Positions 8,978-17,507 of a stretch of DNA of 64,000 nucleotides are shown piece by piece. Each line of letters begins with the position of its first letter. Positions within the stretch are counted from its first letter, which is position 1. The notes under the pieces are model-generated. The model saw only the letters and a program-made list of their open reading frames with translations. It searched no databases and had not been told where the DNA came from. The stretch is taken from assembly GCA_934090735.1 (NCBI GenBank), contig CAKOJR010000002.1, forward strand, positions 124,001-188,000, written 5' to 3'. Both the position numbers and the translations under genes were made by a program. Source of the stretch: an uncultured Bacilli bacterium (GTDB lineage Bacteria; Bacillota_I; Bacilli_A; RF39; UBA660).

Positions 8978-9340
8978 ATGGATTGTTTATTTTGTAAAAT
9001 TATAAGTGGCGAGATTCCATCTAAAACTATATATGAAAATGAGTATGTTAAAGCAATAATGGATATTAATCCAACTAGTAATGGTCATGTTTTAGTTATA
9101 CCTAAAAAGCATGTTACTGATTTTACCGAAATGGATAATGAAACTCTAGGACATATTAATGATGCTGCTAAAATAGTTAAAAAGAAACTTTATAAAGGAC
9201 TAGAACCAGATGGTTTAGTTATGGTAGTAAATTATGGGCTTACTCAAGAAGTAAAACATTATCATTTACATTTAATACCTGCATATAAAAAACATCAAGA
9301 TTTAATGGATATCGATGAAATCTATAACAAAATAAAATAG
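8978..9340 (+). CDS. HIT-family nucleotide-binding hydrolase
   Basis: A 120-residue histidine-triad protein. The N-terminus CLFCKIISGEIP and the C-terminal triad HYHLHLIP (about residues 98-105) place it in the Hint/Hit branch, whose members split adenosine phosphoramidates and related nucleotides. It is one of few plus-strand genes here and is divergent from the importer operon. The ATG follows TAGGTG by seven bases. It ends in a convergent terminator region. Physiological substrate is unknown. Confidence 0.9.
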   Translation: MDCLFCKIISGEIPSKTIYENEYVKAIMDINPTSNGHVLVIPKKHVTDFTEMDNETLGHINDAAKIVKKKLYKGLEPDGLVMVVNYGLTQEVKHYHLHLIPAYKKHQDLMDIDEIYNKIK

Positions 9341-9343
9341 TTA

Positions 9344-9402
9344 TTCTGCATCACTTCAGTTTAAAATGGTGCAGAAATATGCATTTATGGTGCAGAAAAA
9401 AA
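9344..9402 (+). repeat. Hairpin with repeated TGGTGCAGAA motif
   Basis: TTCTGCATCA (9344-9353) can pair with TGGTGCAGAA (9367-9376). A second direct copy of TGGTGCAGAA lies at 9388-9397 and runs into a poly-A tract. One 5' arm could therefore pair with either of two 3' arms. It sits directly after the HIT stop codon. Confidence 0.45.
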
Positions 9403-9431
9403 CACATTAATTATTGCTAGTGTGTTTTTTT
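9396..9431. terminator. Bidirectional terminator between HIT and the recX operon
   Basis: An 11-pair stem AAAAAAACACA (9396-9406)/TGTGTTTTTTT (9421-9431) with a 14-base loop works on both strands. On the minus strand it contains the last codons of the small membrane protein gene. Confidence 0.75.
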
Positions 9432-9688
9432 AAATACTTATTAAATTCATTCTTTTTAAACTTACTCATTTTAAGACCAAATATAATACAAAATATAAAT
9501 AAGAAAGCATCCATTAAGTAAGCATAATATTTAACGCCTTTAATTATATCAAAGGCAGTTGCTACAATTGCATATACTATTCCAATAAAACATAGTAGAT
9601 ATATCTTATGGGCTTTAAAATAAATTAAAGATGCTTTTTTATCGCTTTCGAATTCTTTAAATAGTTTTTTCTTTTCTTCTTTAGTCAT
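9407..9688 (-). CDS. Small two-helix membrane protein, unknown
   Basis: A 93-residue protein with a charged, lysine-rich N-terminus (KEEKKKLFKEFE), two hydrophobic helices at about 26-46 and 52-74, and a lysine-rich tail, so both ends are probably cytoplasmic. It resembles no family I can name. Its ATG lies eight bases inside the end of recX behind GGAGAG, so it is the last gene of the trmB operon. Coding status is supported by the overlap and ribosome site. Confidence 0.6.
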   Translation of the reverse strand: MTKEEKKKLFKEFESDKKASLIYFKAHKIYLLCFIGIVYAIVATAFDIIKGVKYYAYLMDAFLFIFCIIFGLKMSKFKKNEFNKYLKKHTSNN

Positions 9689-10430
9689 TTATTATCTCTC
9701 CAATCTTGTCTAAATTGTATCCCTTTTGATATAGTTTGCTTTTTATAAAATACTTAAGTTTATCACCACTATATTTTTTAGAATATTTTCTAACGAGTGC
9801 GTTATAATCTTTTTCTAAATTACCAGTATCACTAACTTGGACACTCATTAAATAATCACTGAAAGTTTCTTTTGGATATCCTAAATTAACTAAGTAAATA
9901 CTAGTATGCATTTTAAAATTATTTGTGCTAAGTTTATTACTTTTAAGTTTTTTATCAATTAATTTAATTGCTTTTGATTCGAAATCTAAATCCAGAAAAG
10001 GTTTGATTTCATCTTCAGTAAAACCTAAAGCATTTAGACTTTTCATTATTTTAACTGGTCCATTGTTACTAAAGTTATAGGTATCAGCAATATAACTTTT
10101 AATATATAACTCTCTATTTAGGTAGCCACTTTTTTTAAGTCTTTCAATTGTTTTTTCAGTAACTTCTTTACTGATATTTTTTTTGTCTAGATATTTTCTA
10201 AGCTCTACTTCACTACGCATTTTGGTATTTAAGTATTTAATGCATGTGTAGTAGGCATCTAGTGAATCGTTATAGTTAGTTATTTCTGTGAAAAACTTAT
10301 CATCAAATCTTTTATTAACTAGCAGGTTGTATTTTACGATAACGTCATCATATAGTTTAAATGATAGTCCGTTATCAAGTATTATTTCATATTGATTGCC
10401 TTTTATTTTTTTAAATTTAGTTATCTCCAT
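9681..10430 (-). CDS. recX: RecX-like regulatory protein
   Basis: RecX binds RecA filaments and limits recombination and the SOS response. The sequence shows three-helix RecX repeats, for example YLNTKMRSEVELRKYLDKK near residues 68-86 and ERLKKSGYLN near 95, followed by two weaker repeats. The length of about 249 residues is near that of Bacillus RecX (264). I chose ATG 10430 behind GAGGTGG; a GTG two codons upstream lies inside that site. It overlaps both neighbours, so it is co-transcribed with trmB and the pentapeptide gene. Confidence 0.85.
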   Translation of the reverse strand: MEITKFKKIKGNQYEIILDNGLSFKLYDDVIVKYNLLVNKRFDDKFFTEITNYNDSLDAYYTCIKYLNTKMRSEVELRKYLDKKNISKEVTEKTIERLKKSGYLNRELYIKSYIADTYNFSNNGPVKIMKSLNALGFTEDEIKPFLDLDFESKAIKLIDKKLKSNKLSTNNFKMHTSIYLVNLGYPKETFSDYLMSVQVSDTGNLEKDYNALVRKYSKKYSGDKLKYFIKSKLYQKGYNLDKIGEIIND

Positions 10431-11052
10431 ACCCACCTCTTATATTAACTCCAAATAAACTGATTAAATCTGCTGCTTGAAAAGGACTTATTGTTATATC
10501 TTTTAAAAATGATGTATCGATGATAATACCATCAAGTATGCTATTTGATAAGTCTAATTCATTATGAATAACTTTGTAAGCACAGGTTCTTGTTAGATTA
10601 GCTTTATCAAAGTAGACATTTTTCATTTCACTTTCACTAAAATAGCTATAACTTAAATTAGTTTCTTCAAATAAAACATTGTTTAATCTAGAACTGCTAA
10701 AATTGATATAATCAGCTTTTACTAATGAGAACTTAACATCTTTTAAAGTGCTTTCAATAAAACTAGTTCCAACCATTTTAGTGTTTATAAATTCACATCT
10801 TGTTATAAACATTTTATCAAAGCACTTGTTAGATAAGTCACAGTTATCAAATATGCAGTCAGTAAGAGTTATCTCCTTAATGTCTATCTTAGTAAAATCT
10901 ATTTTTTTGAATACACATCCGTCAAAGGTGATATCTCTTATTTCATTTACTGGCAACTGTTCAAAATATGTATCTGTAAATTCACTATTTTCTATGGCAT
11001 AGTTTATATCAGAAGATAGTTCTTTTTTTAGTTTAGGTTGTTTAATCTTCAT
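10417..11052 (-). CDS. Pentapeptide-repeat protein
   Basis: About 211 residues made largely of degenerate A(D/N)LxX-type repeats between residues 45 and 190, such as CDLSN, ADYIN, TNLSY and ANLTR. This should form a right-handed quadrilateral beta helix. There is no signal peptide or membrane segment, so it is cytoplasmic. Some family members mimic DNA and protect gyrase, but nothing here establishes that. The gene overlaps the end of trmB, and the ATG at 11052 is a best guess because no strong ribosome site is visible. Confidence 0.75.
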   Translation of the reverse strand: MKIKQPKLKKELSSDINYAIENSEFTDTYFEQLPVNEIRDITFDGCVFKKIDFTKIDIKEITLTDCIFDNCDLSNKCFDKMFITRCEFINTKMVGTSFIESTLKDVKFSLVKADYINFSSSRLNNVLFEETNLSYSYFSESEMKNVYFDKANLTRTCAYKVIHNELDLSNSILDGIIIDTSFLKDITISPFQAADLISLFGVNIRGGYGDN

Positions 11053-11680
11053 ATTTAGCATCAACGTAATAAATAGGTCTACCTTCTTTAAAGTATTGTT
11101 TTTCGTAATTAGTCATAATATTCTCAATAGGTTTTTCATCATGGTGAAGATCAAGACTAACCCTATTAAATGAGTACCAATACTGGCTTAGGGTTTCTAA
11201 AGAATAAGCGAAGAAGCCTTTGTTATCCGTTTTTAATATTACATGCTTATGCTTCTTAAAAATCTTATCATATAACCTTAAAAAGATTGGATGAGTAAAT
11301 CTTCTTTTTTCATCACCTTTTTTAGGCCACGGGTCACAGAATGTTAAATAAATGGTATCTATTTCTTTACCAAATATATTATCTATCTCTTTAGCATCGG
11401 CATTAATTAATTTTAAATTATTAAGTTTTTTGCCTTCTAATTTATTAACGGCATTAACCATTTGAGAATCTACTACTTCTAAACCAATAAAATTTATATT
11501 TGGATAGTTTATTGCCATATCAATAATAAAGTCACCTCTACCCATTCCAAGTTCTAGGCAAATTTGATGATTATTACCAAATACTTCACTCCAGCGCTTC
11601 TTATTTTTATATGGATCATTTACTACATAAGGACAATTTTTAACTATTCTATTTGCGTCCTTTATAACTTTATACTGCAT
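11042..11680 (-). CDS. trmB: tRNA (guanine-N7)-methyltransferase
   Basis: Methylates N7 of G46 in the tRNA variable loop using S-adenosylmethionine. Motifs seen are LELGMGRGDF near residue 44 (SAM site), FIGLEV, the TrmB signature TFCDPWPKK near 115, KRRFTHP and TDN near 155. The length of 212 residues is typical. The true start is ATG 11680, seven bases after GAGGAG; a TTG five codons upstream lies in the ribosome site itself. It heads the operon trmB-pentapeptide-recX-membrane protein. Confidence 0.93.
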   Translation of the reverse strand: MQYKVIKDANRIVKNCPYVVNDPYKNKKRWSEVFGNNHQICLELGMGRGDFIIDMAINYPNINFIGLEVVDSQMVNAVNKLEGKKLNNLKLINADAKEIDNIFGKEIDTIYLTFCDPWPKKGDEKRRFTHPIFLRLYDKIFKKHKHVILKTDNKGFFAYSLETLSQYWYSFNRVSLDLHHDEKPIENIMTNYEKQYFKEGRPIYYVDAKYED

Positions 11681-11700
11681 TATCTCACTCCTCAAACAAG

Positions 11701-11709
11701 ATTATAACA
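11701..11709 (-). promoter_or_regulatory. Extended -10 promoter of the trmB operon
   Basis: Minus-strand TGTTATAAT, an extended -10 element, 20 bases before the trmB start. The -35 region (TTGTAA at 15-base spacing) is poor. Confidence 0.5.
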
Positions 11710-11730
11710 TATTAGGTTTAATTACAAAAG

Positions 11731-11751
11731 AAAAAGACTAATAAAAGTCTA
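11731..11751 (-). terminator. Terminator after the 139-residue lipoprotein
   Basis: Minus-strand stem AGACT/AGTCT followed by a T tract, overlapping the TAG stop codon of the lipoprotein gene. Confidence 0.6.
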
Positions 11752-12168
11752 CTCACACATGTCACCGCCATAATACATGGTATAATCACCAACGTAAATA
11801 TCAGAAGTTCCAGCAATGTTATGACACATTAAGATACTTAAATCGTATTCTTCAGATGAATATAATAATGAGCCACCATCATCATAGCTTACGCCTTCTC
11901 CAAGTAGGCTTGTTATTTCGCTTATCTCACCATCGTCTTCAATAAATTCTTTTAAAGTGTATTTCTTTCCATTAGGTGTGTAATAAACCTCTTTTAAATT
12001 AGTTTCCATATAAATATCTTGGTCTGCCATTTCTAGATATTTGTTAAACTCTTGTACTACTGCTTCTCCTTCTTTAGTTACACTTAATATAGCTCCATCA
12101 TCCACTTCTTCCTTAGAACACCCAGTAATTAAAGCAAGCACACCAAATAAACATAATAACTTTTTCAT
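11749..12168 (-). CDS. Small lipoprotein, unknown function
   Basis: A 139-residue protein with a lipoprotein signal (MKKLLCLFGVLALITGC, lipobox ITGC, acylated Cys about 17) followed by an acidic mature domain of about 120 residues with no family I recognise. It contains two later cysteines, one in MCHN and one at MCE near the end. It is a single-gene unit between its own terminator and that of the next gene. It should sit on the outer face of the membrane. Confidence 0.7.
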   Translation of the reverse strand: MKKLLCLFGVLALITGCSKEEVDDGAILSVTKEGEAVVQEFNKYLEMADQDIYMETNLKEVYYTPNGKKYTLKEFIEDDGEISEITSLLGEGVSYDDGGSLLYSSEEYDLSILMCHNIAGTSDIYVGDYTMYYGGDMCE

Positions 12169-12220
12169 AAAGCATCCTTTCTTAATTATATTCTAACACA
12201 TCATAAATATATCAACAACT

Positions 12221-12253
12221 AAAAAAGGATTATCCTCAAATAAGCATAATCCT
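12221..12253 (-). terminator. Terminator after the NPKTG surface protein
   Basis: Minus-strand stem AGGATTAT/ATAATCCT (eight pairs) with a T6 tail, 13 bases past the stop codon. Confidence 0.8.
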
Positions 12254-12265
12254 CTTTATCTTTTA

Positions 12266-14386
12266 TTAATGATTAAAACGTTTTTTTAAAACTACAACTG
12301 CTCCACCAATGATTAATACAGAACCAGCTAATGTAATTACATAAGCCATTATATTATCACCAGTTTTAGGGTTTTCAACAGATGCAGGTGTATAGAAACT
12401 TAATTCAAATGTTGAGAAACTATTAGTTTCTAATACGATATATTTATCTTCACCTCTAGTTTTAATTTCATAACTCTTAGTATCAATAACTTTATCACCA
12501 GATTTATGAGTAACTTTTACATGAGTTTCAGTAACATTACTTGGTACAGGTAATTCAATCTTTACTGCTTTAGTTAAAGCATCATTAGAAATAATTCCTT
12601 TTTCAGTACCATTAACACTATAATAAGGTTTAATATCATATACTAGAACGTTCTTCTCTTTATCATAACTAGTTAAAGATGTTTTAATAGTAACTTCAAT
12701 ATTATCATTCTCAGTAACATCTTCTAATTTAGAAAGATCTACAGACTCTGCAAGACCAGTCTTAGAATTATCTACTTTAACCTTAGATAAATCTTCAGCA
12801 ACAGTTTTATCAACACCACCAGCTACTTCAATAGGTTTAAAAGTTTCAATAATACTTGCTACCTTTTCTAATGTAACCTTCATTTGAACTGATGCTCCAG
12901 GCATTGTAAATGTATTATCTTTAACTTCAATTTCTTTATTAGTATCTAAATTAACTAAAGAAATCTTTTTAACAATATAACCAGCCTTAGGAGTATAGTT
13001 AAATTTAACTTCTGCTCCTGCTTTTACTGATTTAGCCTCTTTACCACCAGTAGTAAATGTCATTTCAATATTTTCATTTGGTTCAAATAAAATATCATAT
13101 AACTGAGTAGTTTTAGCATTAACTCTAACAAGTTTATTAGGCATTACAAACTTATTATCTTTAACAGTAATTTTTTGATTATCAGATGTAACAACTTCTA
13201 CACTATCTAATTCAAATGAACCCATAGTACTAATAGTTACTTCTTCACCAGGTTTAACATAATCTGTATTAACTTTACCATTAATTAATAAACCAGCACC
13301 AGTTCCAATAATATTACTTACAGAGTATACTCCATCAGTTTTACTTTGAATATAACCATTTTTTAAATAATCAAATATATCATTAGCAAACTCACCATAT
13401 TCAATAGTAACATTATCATTATCTAATAATTCAAATTCAGCCTTAAAACTTCCACCATTAATAATAAGTGATTTTAAAGCATTACCTTCGTTGTTAACTG
13501 GAGGATAATGATAAATGCTTAAACCTTTATTACTTTTAAAAGTACCACCATTAATAACAATTTCCATGTTACCAGCATATCCAGTATTATTCTCAATTTG
13601 AATAGTACTTCCTGTAGCAATCATACCATTACCGTATAATTCACCAATCTTCTTTTCACCAGTAGCAGTAAATACACCATCATTAACAACTAATTTACCA
13701 CTCTTAATACCAATAACACTCGCACCAGTATATTCACCACCAAGAACATTCCACTCTCCAATACCAGCACCATATAAGGCAACACCCTTTTCTGCACTAA
13801 CTTTAGCTGTTTTGCCAAAATTAAGAACAGGAGCATTATCTAACTTACCATCATTTTTTACATTACCATGTACAGTAATTCCACCACAATCAACAGAACT
13901 AGTTATTAAAGTTCCATTAAAGTTCAATGTAACTCCATAAGCTTTACGTTGAGAATGAGTTAAATTAATTCCCCATTGAGTTGTTTCAATAGTAACATCT
14001 TTACCTACAGTTAAAGTTGAAAAATCTTTTGCAGTCTTATCTTCAGACCCTCTAACATATATAGTAGAACCACTTTGATTATTATCTGTTACGTCTTTAA
14101 TTATACCTGTACCAGTAAATTCAAGATTACCTTTTTTTAAGAAAATGTAACTACTTTCATCAATAGTAATTGTCTTACCATTTAAATCAACAATAACATT
14201 ACTGCCCTCAATTACTAGACCACTTTTTAATGTTATATCATTTTGAAGCACTATATCTCCACCGTTTTTAGTAGCAGCCTTTAGTTCTTCTTCACTTTTA
14301 ACTTCTGTTTTAGCATATACAGCTGATGGTAAAAGTACTAATACACCTAACATGATAGTTAAAACAATTTTTTTGAAATTCTTCAT
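12266..14386 (-). CDS. Cell-wall-anchored beta-helical surface protein with NPKTG sorting signal
   Basis: This 706-residue protein has a Sec signal peptide (residues 1-25, ending AVYAK). Residues 30-350 are rich in short beta repeats with GG, VNDG and INGG turns, consistent with a right-handed beta-helix/pectate-lyase-like solenoid. Two repeats of about 65 residues follow at 375-510 (each ending in a FTMPG- or FVMPN-type motif). The C-terminus has NPKTG at about 675, a hydrophobic helix and KKRF, a sortase-type anchor with N in place of L. The promoter is at 14407-14435. It is probably an adhesin or wall scaffold; no enzyme residues were identified. Confidence 0.75.
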   Translation of the reverse strand: MKNFKKIVLTIMLGVLVLLPSAVYAKTEVKSEEELKAATKNGGDIVLQNDITLKSGLVIEGSNVIVDLNGKTITIDESSYIFLKKGNLEFTGTGIIKDVTDNNQSGSTIYVRGSEDKTAKDFSTLTVGKDVTIETTQWGINLTHSQRKAYGVTLNFNGTLITSSVDCGGITVHGNVKNDGKLDNAPVLNFGKTAKVSAEKGVALYGAGIGEWNVLGGEYTGASVIGIKSGKLVVNDGVFTATGEKKIGELYGNGMIATGSTIQIENNTGYAGNMEIVINGGTFKSNKGLSIYHYPPVNNEGNALKSLIINGGSFKAEFELLDNDNVTIEYGEFANDIFDYLKNGYIQSKTDGVYSVSNIIGTGAGLLINGKVNTDYVKPGEEVTISTMGSFELDSVEVVTSDNQKITVKDNKFVMPNKLVRVNAKTTQLYDILFEPNENIEMTFTTGGKEAKSVKAGAEVKFNYTPKAGYIVKKISLVNLDTNKEIEVKDNTFTMPGASVQMKVTLEKVASIIETFKPIEVAGGVDKTVAEDLSKVKVDNSKTGLAESVDLSKLEDVTENDNIEVTIKTSLTSYDKEKNVLVYDIKPYYSVNGTEKGIISNDALTKAVKIELPVPSNVTETHVKVTHKSGDKVIDTKSYEIKTRGEDKYIVLETNSFSTFELSFYTPASVENPKTGDNIMAYVITLAGSVLIIGGAVVVLKKRFNH

Positions 14387-14406
14387 TTCTTACCTTCTTC
14401 CTTTCT

Positions 14407-14435
14407 ATTATAAGAATAGCAGTAAAATCATACAA
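14407..14435 (-). promoter_or_regulatory. Promoter of the NPKTG surface protein
   Basis: Minus-strand TTGTAT (14430-14435), 17-base spacer, TATAAT (14407-14412), 21 bases before the start codon. Confidence 0.65.
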
Positions 14436-14503
14436 ATACAATATATTAATATCTTAATTAACATATTTTTACTAAAAAAATACACATAACAACTAGCTCT
14501 AAT

Positions 14504-15691
14504 TTATTTAAGCTTTAACACACATAAACATTCCATATGTTTTGTCTTAGGAAACATATCTAAGTAATACACATCATTAACTTCATAAATATCTTTTAAA
14601 ATACTTAAATCTCTCACAAGTGTAAAAGGATTACATGACATATAAATTAGATTTCTACTTTTATAATTAATTAAAAAATCAAGTGTCTTTTTATTAATTC
14701 CAGCTCTAGGTGGATCAATTATAATAGTATCTATTTTATCATTAATCTTACTTATTACTTCAGCACTACCAAGCATATACTTATTATCTTGTTTATTAAT
14801 CTTAGCATTATAAATTGCATCTATTACAGCCTCTTTAACAATCTCAATACCATATAGTTTATCTTTCTTAAGCGGTATTCCTAAAGTACCAACACCACAA
14901 TAAAGATCTGCAACCACCCCATAACTATTTTCTCTTAAAATATCTATAACCTTACCTAATATATCTAAATTAACTTGAAAGAAAGAATTAACATTAACTT
15001 TATAAAAATAATTATGAACTCTTTCAATAAAGAAATCTTCTCCATAAATAACTTTATTATTTAGGATAATACCAACTAACTTAACACTCTCTTTTATTTT
15101 AAGAATATCTATCTTAGCTTCATCACTAGTATCTATCTTAATAATAACTTCACCATTAAAATTAGAACGAATTAAAATATTACCTTCTCTAAATCTCAAA
15201 CAATCTTTTAACTTAAAAACACTTCTAATCGCATCACTAGCAAGTAAACAATCATCTATCTTTACAAACTCATGTGTCTCTTCCCTATAAAAACCAAACT
15301 CATAATCCTTGACTTTCAAACTTAACTTATTTCTATAACAAACATCCTTATCAGACATTACTTTTTTTACTTCTACTTTTAATCCTGCTTTTCTCTTTAG
15401 AATATCCTCTAAAGCACTAGCCTTCATCTCACTCTCATCACTGTGACTCACATGCATATAAGCGCATCCCCCACAAATATTAAAATAAGGACAAGCACTT
15501 TCTATTCTTTTATCATTTTTAGTTATTACATCTACAAGCTCACATTCATAAAAACTTTTCTTGTCATTAATTATTTTGACACTAACTTCTTCACCTGGTA
15601 AGGCACCACAAACAAAGGCTACTTTACCATCAATGTAGCCTATACCTTTACCATCATAACTTAATCTATCTATCTTAATATTTGTAATCAT
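14504..15691 (-). CDS. rlmD: 23S rRNA/tRNA uracil-5-methyltransferase (RlmD/TrmA family)
   Basis: A 395-residue SAM-dependent enzyme forming 5-methyluridine in RNA. It has an N-terminal TRAM domain (about 1-55). A 4Fe-4S cysteine set follows: C67, C73 and C76 in CPYFNICGGC, with the fourth cysteine near 148. The methyltransferase fold has DLYCGVGTLG near 262, IDPPRAG near 327 and the catalytic SCNPFTLVRDL near 353. Which uridine is modified cannot be told within this family (RlmD, RlmCD or TrmFO-independent types). Its start overlaps the rluB end by 17 bases, so it is the last gene of the dacB-spmA-spmB-rluB-rlmD operon. Confidence 0.88.
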   Translation of the reverse strand: MITNIKIDRLSYDGKGIGYIDGKVAFVCGALPGEEVSVKIINDKKSFYECELVDVITKNDKRIESACPYFNICGGCAYMHVSHSDESEMKASALEDILKRKAGLKVEVKKVMSDKDVCYRNKLSLKVKDYEFGFYREETHEFVKIDDCLLASDAIRSVFKLKDCLRFREGNILIRSNFNGEVIIKIDTSDEAKIDILKIKESVKLVGIILNNKVIYGEDFFIERVHNYFYKVNVNSFFQVNLDILGKVIDILRENSYGVVADLYCGVGTLGIPLKKDKLYGIEIVKEAVIDAIYNAKINKQDNKYMLGSAEVISKINDKIDTIIIDPPRAGINKKTLDFLINYKSRNLIYMSCNPFTLVRDLSILKDIYEVNDVYYLDMFPKTKHMECLCVLKLK

Positions 15692-16388
15692 ATAATTTCT
15701 TCACTTCTTTAATAGATAACTCTCTATAATCCCCACTCTTCATCTTAGAAACATCTAAAAATCCATAAGAAACTCTAGATAACTTATCAACTAAATATCC
15801 CAACTCTTTAAATACCCTTTTAACAATATGATTACGTCCTTCAGTTATTGTAATTTCAACAATAGAATAGTCTTTGTCAGTATCATTCTTTTTAATTTTA
15901 ATTCTAGTTGGTTTGCATAATACACCGTCAACCATAACACCTTTTTCTAAAGTTTTTAAATCATTAATAGCTAAGCATTTATTTAATTTAGCTACATACT
16001 TTTTAGGTACTCCATTACTTGGGTGCATTAAAATGTTAGCAAGTTCTCCATCATTAGTTAAAATAATTAGACCTGTTGTATCATAGTCTAGTCTACCTAC
16101 TGGGTAGATTCTTTTATTAGTGCTTATTAAGTCAGTTACAGTTACCCTATTATGCTCATCACTAACTGAGCAAATAACACTTCTAGGTTTATTAAGCAAA
16201 AAGTAAACATACTCCTCTTTTTCTAAATGCACTCCGTTAACAACAATATCATCATTACCACTAACTTTAGTACCAAGTTCTGTAACAATCTTACCATTAA
16301 CATAAACCTTTCCAGCTTTAATTAACTCTTCAGCCTTTCTTCTTGAAGTATAACCAGAAGCAGCAATAACTTTTTGTAAACGTTCCAT
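15675..16388 (-). CDS. rluB: Pseudouridine synthase RluB-type
   Basis: Isomerises uridine in 23S rRNA. The 237 residues contain an N-terminal S4 RNA-binding domain (RLQKVIAASGYTSRRKAEEL) and the catalytic GRLDYDTTGLIILTNDG near residue 100, whose Asp is the nucleophile, plus the RsuA-family NHIVKRVF late motif. The ATG at 16388 is six bases after AGGTG. It lies 24 bases after spmB, the same order as B. subtilis dacB-spmA-spmB-rluB. Confidence 0.92.
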   Translation of the reverse strand: MERLQKVIAASGYTSRRKAEELIKAGKVYVNGKIVTELGTKVSGNDDIVVNGVHLEKEEYVYFLLNKPRSVICSVSDEHNRVTVTDLISTNKRIYPVGRLDYDTTGLIILTNDGELANILMHPSNGVPKKYVAKLNKCLAINDLKTLEKGVMVDGVLCKPTRIKIKKNDTDKDYSIVEITITEGRNHIVKRVFKELGYLVDKLSRVSYGFLDVSKMKSGDYRELSIKEVKKLYDYKY

Positions 16389-16411
16389 ATACATCACCTA
16401 TAGTTATTTTA

Positions 16412-16936
16412 TCATAAACCAAAGAATAAATATACTAAAATAAATGATGCGATAATACCAATTAGATCAGCAAATAGACCAGCTTTTAGAGCATATCTAC
16501 TTTTAGTAATGCCAACACTTCCAAAGTATAGAGCGATAACGTATAGGGTTGTATCACTGGAGCCTTGAATAATACTAGCTAGATAACCCATTATACTGTC
16601 TGGACCATATTTTTCAAATATGTTTGCCATTATTCCCAAGGTAGATGTGCCACTGATGCTTCTTAAAAAACACATAGGAAGAATTTCACTAGTTAGTCCC
16701 ATTTTAGTTAGAACTGGGCTTAAAAAAGATATGGCGTCACTTATGAAGCCGCTTTTAATAAAGATATTAACAGCAAAGATCATTGCAAAAATATTAGGAG
16801 CTATTTTAAAAGTCATGATAAGGCCTTCTTTAGCACCATCAATAAATTTATCATAGATATTAACATGTTTTATAAATGCTGTGATTATTATTGATAAGAC
16901 GATAAGTGGTATAATGATAAGACTAATGGTTTCCAT
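16412..16936 (-). CDS. spmB: Spore maturation protein B
   Basis: A 174-residue membrane protein of the nucleoside-recognition/gate family with about five helices and the motif RSISGTSTLGIMANIFEKYG near residues 92-111. SpmB acts with SpmA in dehydrating the spore core in B. subtilis; the molecular activity is not settled. The ATG follows GGAG and overlaps the spmA end by 14 bases, indicating coupled translation. Length matches the family (178 in B. subtilis). Confidence 0.9.
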   Translation of the reverse strand: METISLIIIPLIVLSIIITAFIKHVNIYDKFIDGAKEGLIMTFKIAPNIFAMIFAVNIFIKSGFISDAISFLSPVLTKMGLTSEILPMCFLRSISGTSTLGIMANIFEKYGPDSIMGYLASIIQGSSDTTLYVIALYFGSVGITKSRYALKAGLFADLIGIIASFILVYLFFGL

Positions 16937-17507
16937 GTTTTCTCCTTATGATGTAGTCTAGAGTAAGCCCGCCAATTGTAGAGCATGTAGTAGCAATGAT
17001 GCAGTATGGTAATACTACTGATGGATTAATACTTCCATAGAAGAGTCTTAATGATATTATGGTTGTTGGCACAATAGTTACTCCACTAGTGTTTAATACT
17101 AAAAAGGTTATCATGGCTTCACTGGCAGTTTTTTTATCTTTATTTAATTTTTGAAGGCTTTCCATAGCTTTTAGACCAAATGGAGTTGCAGCGCTACCTA
17201 AGCCAGCCATATTTGCAGCTATGTTACTTGCAATAAAACCAAGTGATTCATCACCATCTGGAACGCTAGGAAATATTTTTTTTAAAATTGGCGTCATTAT
17301 TTTGGATATCCAGGAAATAATACCTGCTTCTTCAGCTATTTTCATAAGTCCCATCCAAATTACTAGAAGTGGTAACATAGAGATAATTAAATCTAAAGCA
17401 CTTTTACCACTTAATAAAACCTCATTATTGATGGTGCTAAAGTCTTTATTAATAAAACTATAGATTATACCAACAATTATAAATATTCCCCAAATAATGT
17501 TTACCAT
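16923..17507 (-). CDS. spmA: Spore maturation protein A
   Basis: A 194-residue membrane protein with gate-domain motifs: LPLLVIWMGLMKIAEEAG near residue 45, and NIAANMAGLGSAATPFGLKA near 95. It is the usual partner of SpmB and required for normal spore core dehydration in B. subtilis. It overlaps the dacB-like gene by seven bases and spmB by 14. The pair, with a cotZ-like gene elsewhere in the window, argues that the organism forms spores. Confidence 0.9.
   Translation of the reverse strand: MVNIIWGIFIIVGIIYSFINKDFSTINNEVLLSGKSALDLIISMLPLLVIWMGLMKIAEEAGIISWISKIMTPILKKIFPSVPDGDESLGFIASNIAANMAGLGSAATPFGLKAMESLQKLNKDKKTASEAMITFLVLNTSGVTIVPTTIISLRLFYGSINPSVVLPYCIIATTCSTIGGLTLDYIIRRKHGNH

Noticed and set aside
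9681..10436. recX start at GTG 10436
   Set aside because: That GTG lies in the ribosome site; ATG 10430 is better placed.
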